In this document: piece by piece, positions 61,014 through 64,000 of the stretch
Numbering within the stretch: the first letter of the stretch is position 1
Layout of the letters: each line of letters begins with the position of its first letter
NCBI RefSeq assembly: GCF_032854445.1
Contig: NC_088300.1
Span: forward strand, 62,592,984 to 62,656,983
DNA: 64,000 bases
Reading direction: 5' to 3'
Origin: Liolophura sinensis
Lineage: Eukaryota; Mollusca; Polyplacophora; Chitonida; Chitonidae
Notes under the pieces: generated by a model
Databases searched by the model: none
Seen by the model: only the letters and a program-made list of their open reading frames with translations
What the model was told of the DNA's origin: nothing
Program-made: the position numbers and the translations under genes

Positions 61014-61913
61014 CTACAGCCAACGGTTGCCAGTGGGACAAAAAGCTGGAATCGAAGTCCGGAAAATGGGATGTAGCTGCATGGTGACTGGGACTGAGAG
61101 TGAAACGAGGATTTCACTCTATTGCAACACTTTTGTCTTCATTAGATAAATACATTGACATGTGTTTTGCCACTTTACGTGACCCTGTCCTTTAACTTCG
61201 AGTAAAGTGGTACGCTGAAAAAATTAATGAATTGCAAGTAACTGTTCGACTCGCAAGAAAATTTTGTTAAAATGACATAATAACAAAAACTACAGCAACC
61301 GTGCCGCTGGCAACATTCTGAGGCCGAGTTTTCTTTTTGCCGTTCATTGACGTAATCAAAAGAAGGAAAGAAGCATGTCGTTGCGCGAATCAATACATGA
61401 ACTGTTTCTAAGGAGTATTGAGCTCTGAGTACAGGAAGTGGTTTCCCTGAAGATAACTGGTTCTTGACGACTGCAGGCTACTTGTCTGACAGACCACCCG
61501 TGCAGAGTGTCCCTCTCTCAATGTCCAAAATCAACAAAGTGTCTGTCATTTACAGACCATATGTCTGTGAGACAAGTGTCACAGGCAACCAAGAGCCTAT
61601 CACGGTGGTGTCATAGCCAGACCAAAAGTTTGTGGTATTGGTGTCACCGCCAACCCGGGACAGTGTGACAGTGAGGTCGCAGTCAACTCGAGAGTATCTT
61701 GTGGGTGTGTGTCACAAAATGGTTTGACACCAACTCCGGGTCTGTCACCGTAGTGTCACAACCATATGAAGAGTCTATTGCAGTTGAATCAGAGCCTAAG
61801 AGAATGTCTTCGCCTATGGTATCAGCCCGAGTGTTTATATAGGCAACTGGAATGTCGGTCACAGTGGTGTCACATCCAAGTTTTTGTAACACCATTATCA
61901 TAAACACTGTTTG
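61014..61913. other. Non-coding; weakly repetitive GTGTCAC-rich part
   Basis: From about 61530 to 61880, words such as GTGTCACA, GTGTCACC and AGAGTCTAT recur at irregular intervals. This may be a very old minisatellite. The remainder shows nothing. Confidence 0.35.
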
Positions 61914-62250
61914 AATGCCCTGAGAGCGTCCATGTTTGGTGCCTTTCTGTCATGAGTGCACCCATGTTTGGTGTCTCCATGCCATGAGAGGGTCTACACT
62001 TTGGTGTCTCTATGCCATGAGAGTGCCCATGTTTGGCGTTTCCATGCCATGAGAGCGCCCACGTTTGGTGTCTCCATGCCATGAGAGGGTCTACACTTTG
62101 GTGTCTCTATGCCATGAGAGCGCCCATGTTTGGCGTTTCCATGTCATAAGAGCGCCCATGTTTGGCGTTCCCGTGTCATGACACCGCCCATATTTGGCGT
62201 TTCATGAGAGCGTATATGTCATATGCCATGTCATGAGAGCGTATACATTT
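61914..62250. repeat. 32-33 bp minisatellite with 97 bp higher order
   Basis: The basic unit is CATGAGAGCGCCCATGTTTG followed by GTGTCTCCATGC. A variant unit, CATGAGAGGGTCTACACTTT followed by GGTGTCTCTATGC, recurs every third unit, giving two 97 bp blocks starting near 61961 and 62058. Units decay to the right. Confidence 0.9.
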
Positions 62251-64000
62251 GAGAACAGCTATAAGTTGGTGTTTCCATAACATCAGAGGGCCTATGAGAG
62301 CAAGCATATCCATCTTGGTGAAACAATGGTATCGGTATTTAAGGCATTCACGAAACCAAAAATAAACATTTGACATTAATAGGCATTGTCGTCTATAAGC
62401 GTAAATGCTTTTTGATCATGTTCACATATTTTTATTCCTCAGCCAAAATGGCATAACCCACGTTTATAAGGGCCATATTTATTTTCGCATGATTTTCAGA
62501 ACACAGATTCATTAAATTCTGTTGAAATAATCCGAGTTTAGTTGACATGACTTTACACAAATCCGATTGGCGAATGATCTGCAATCAAATAATTGAAGTC
62601 CAATTACAAGTGTCATATTAACAAGTCACAAATGAATTATCCTTTTACTCGTCATTCACTCGTCATGAGTATTGGAATATGTTCTTCTGCAATAACTAAT
62701 TGACTATCCCTGTAACATTAATATATTTACATCGGATCTTGGACAATGAAAAATTACATACAGCCCTATTAGTCTATAAAAGTTTTAATTTTATTCGCTT
62801 TTAATCCCACACGCTTCAAATTTCTTAAGTGTGTTAAGCCAGCGATTGAAGGCGATGTTATACCGAAAAATCCGATTACCTTAAATTATGTTCAACTTAA
62901 TACTGCATCTTAGCCCTAAAAAAAAACCTCACTGTTAGGCATCGTGTACTTTAGCAGTAGCATCCCTCACATTCACTGTTACAAATGTTCCATCAGACTA
63001 GAAACTAGCCCTAGGAGGTAAATGACACAAAAACTCAAATGGAAGATTTGCCATTTTTATTCCTTGAGCTAAAAAGTTTGTAATTAGATTAATCCCTTCC
63101 TGTGTGGATGACACAAAGAACGCTCGAAGATGAGAATGTGGAAATGCGAAAACGTATCTTTTCAAACACAGTATTAAATAACATGCTTTGCACACAATGC
63201 ACAAGACGACCAGCGGGCATGTTTCACTTACGCCGCTGGAAGATTTTAACTTCTTGTCAAAGGCAAGTTGGTAAAGCGTTCGCCATTATTTAATGTGTGT
63301 ATAAGTAATGAAGATACTCCAGGGATCCTCCATATCCAGTATCAATCGTGAACTGTCTGTCTCTTAGGCGTAATTTAATCTTACATCAGAGGAGCTTGTT
63401 AAAGTTGTCATAAAATGTTTCGTTCCCATAAAGGACAAGGTAACCAATCTTGAAATGAATTTGTGAAAAACAGACCTACGATCAATTTTGAGATACTGTT
63501 TGTCACCAGGGCCTCCTAAATTCATTTTGGGAGGAGCGTGTAACTGTTTGATTGAAGCAGAAACTTCAAACTAATGACGTGTAACAACAAAAGTCGAGGA
63601 AAGTATGTTCGAAATATTGATGGCCTAGGCTTAAGAAAGACAAACAGTTCGAAAGTCAGCATGGAGAGTTTTTACATACATTGTATTGGTTAAAAACTGT
63701 CTGAGAGAGTGTAGTAAGTTTAAGTTCTAAAATAGATGCGGGTTTGCTTCAAATTGTTTAAACATGATGCGTATTGTGTTGTTATTTCTAATGACTACGT
63801 ACTGACTGTGCATATTTGTTGAACAATTTACAGAATAGTTTACTCCTTGTCGTTGATATTTGGTAGACGCACAGACATTTGTCCTGGCATCCGTTAACTT
63901 GAGCCGTAGCTAAAGCCCGTATAGTAATCCAGTCGATTTTAGTATTCAGAAAGATAAACATGTTAAATATGTCTTTGGTGTTTATTGCGTAGTTAAAATA
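62251..64000. other. Non-coding, nothing recognised
   Basis: The DNA is AT-rich. Opposed short frames at 62998-63293 have no protein character. No repeats were seen to the end of the window. Confidence 0.5.

Overview
The window reads as nuclear DNA of an animal, most likely a mollusc and probably a bivalve. It is AT-rich and gene-poor, with no bacterial-style gene packing. It carries tRNA-derived SINEs of types I associate with mollusc genomes, a Tc1-like DNA transposon and many minisatellites. The species guess rests on the repeat types and the receptor, not on a database match.

Only one gene is convincing: an intronless coding sequence on the minus strand (29183-31072) for a class A biogenic-amine receptor of alpha2-adrenergic-like / octopamine-receptor type, 629 residues long, with a very long third intracellular loop. 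No other frame of comparable quality exists, so the window looks like one receptor gene with large flanking intergenic (or intronic) DNA. A few shorter minus-strand frames (1013-1372, 8077-8349, and a possible exon at 60830-61013) have protein-like composition but no recognised domain.

Layout. 1-2200: two clusters of TTGTAATAA/TTATTACAA palindromes bracket the frame at 1013-1372 and may be the ends of a decayed element. 3.5-23 kb: mostly unannotatable DNA with scattered SINE copies. 23.4-26.5 kb: a 3 kb minisatellite field of 41-42 bp units. 28.2-28.4 kb: a 51 bp tandem repeat beside the receptor 3' flank. 29.2-31.1 kb: the receptor. 31-42 kb: non-coding with more SINEs. 42.9-43.8 kb: a 52 bp repeat split by a SINE with a clean target duplication, then a 4 x 42 bp array. 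47.6-49.8 kb: an AT microsatellite, a 0.58 kb element with perfect 80 bp inverted repeats, and a 1.5 kb Tc1-like element whose transposase is broken by one stop codon. 53.4-55.3 kb: two abutting satellites, the second with a 400-420 bp higher-order repeat. 59.0-59.4 and 61.9-62.25 kb: two more higher-order minisatellites.

I found no gene cluster or multi-gene system. The strongest unusual signals are the perfect inverted-repeat element, the nearly intact Tc1-like copy, the palindrome clusters at the left edge, and the minisatellites whose period is a multiple of three.
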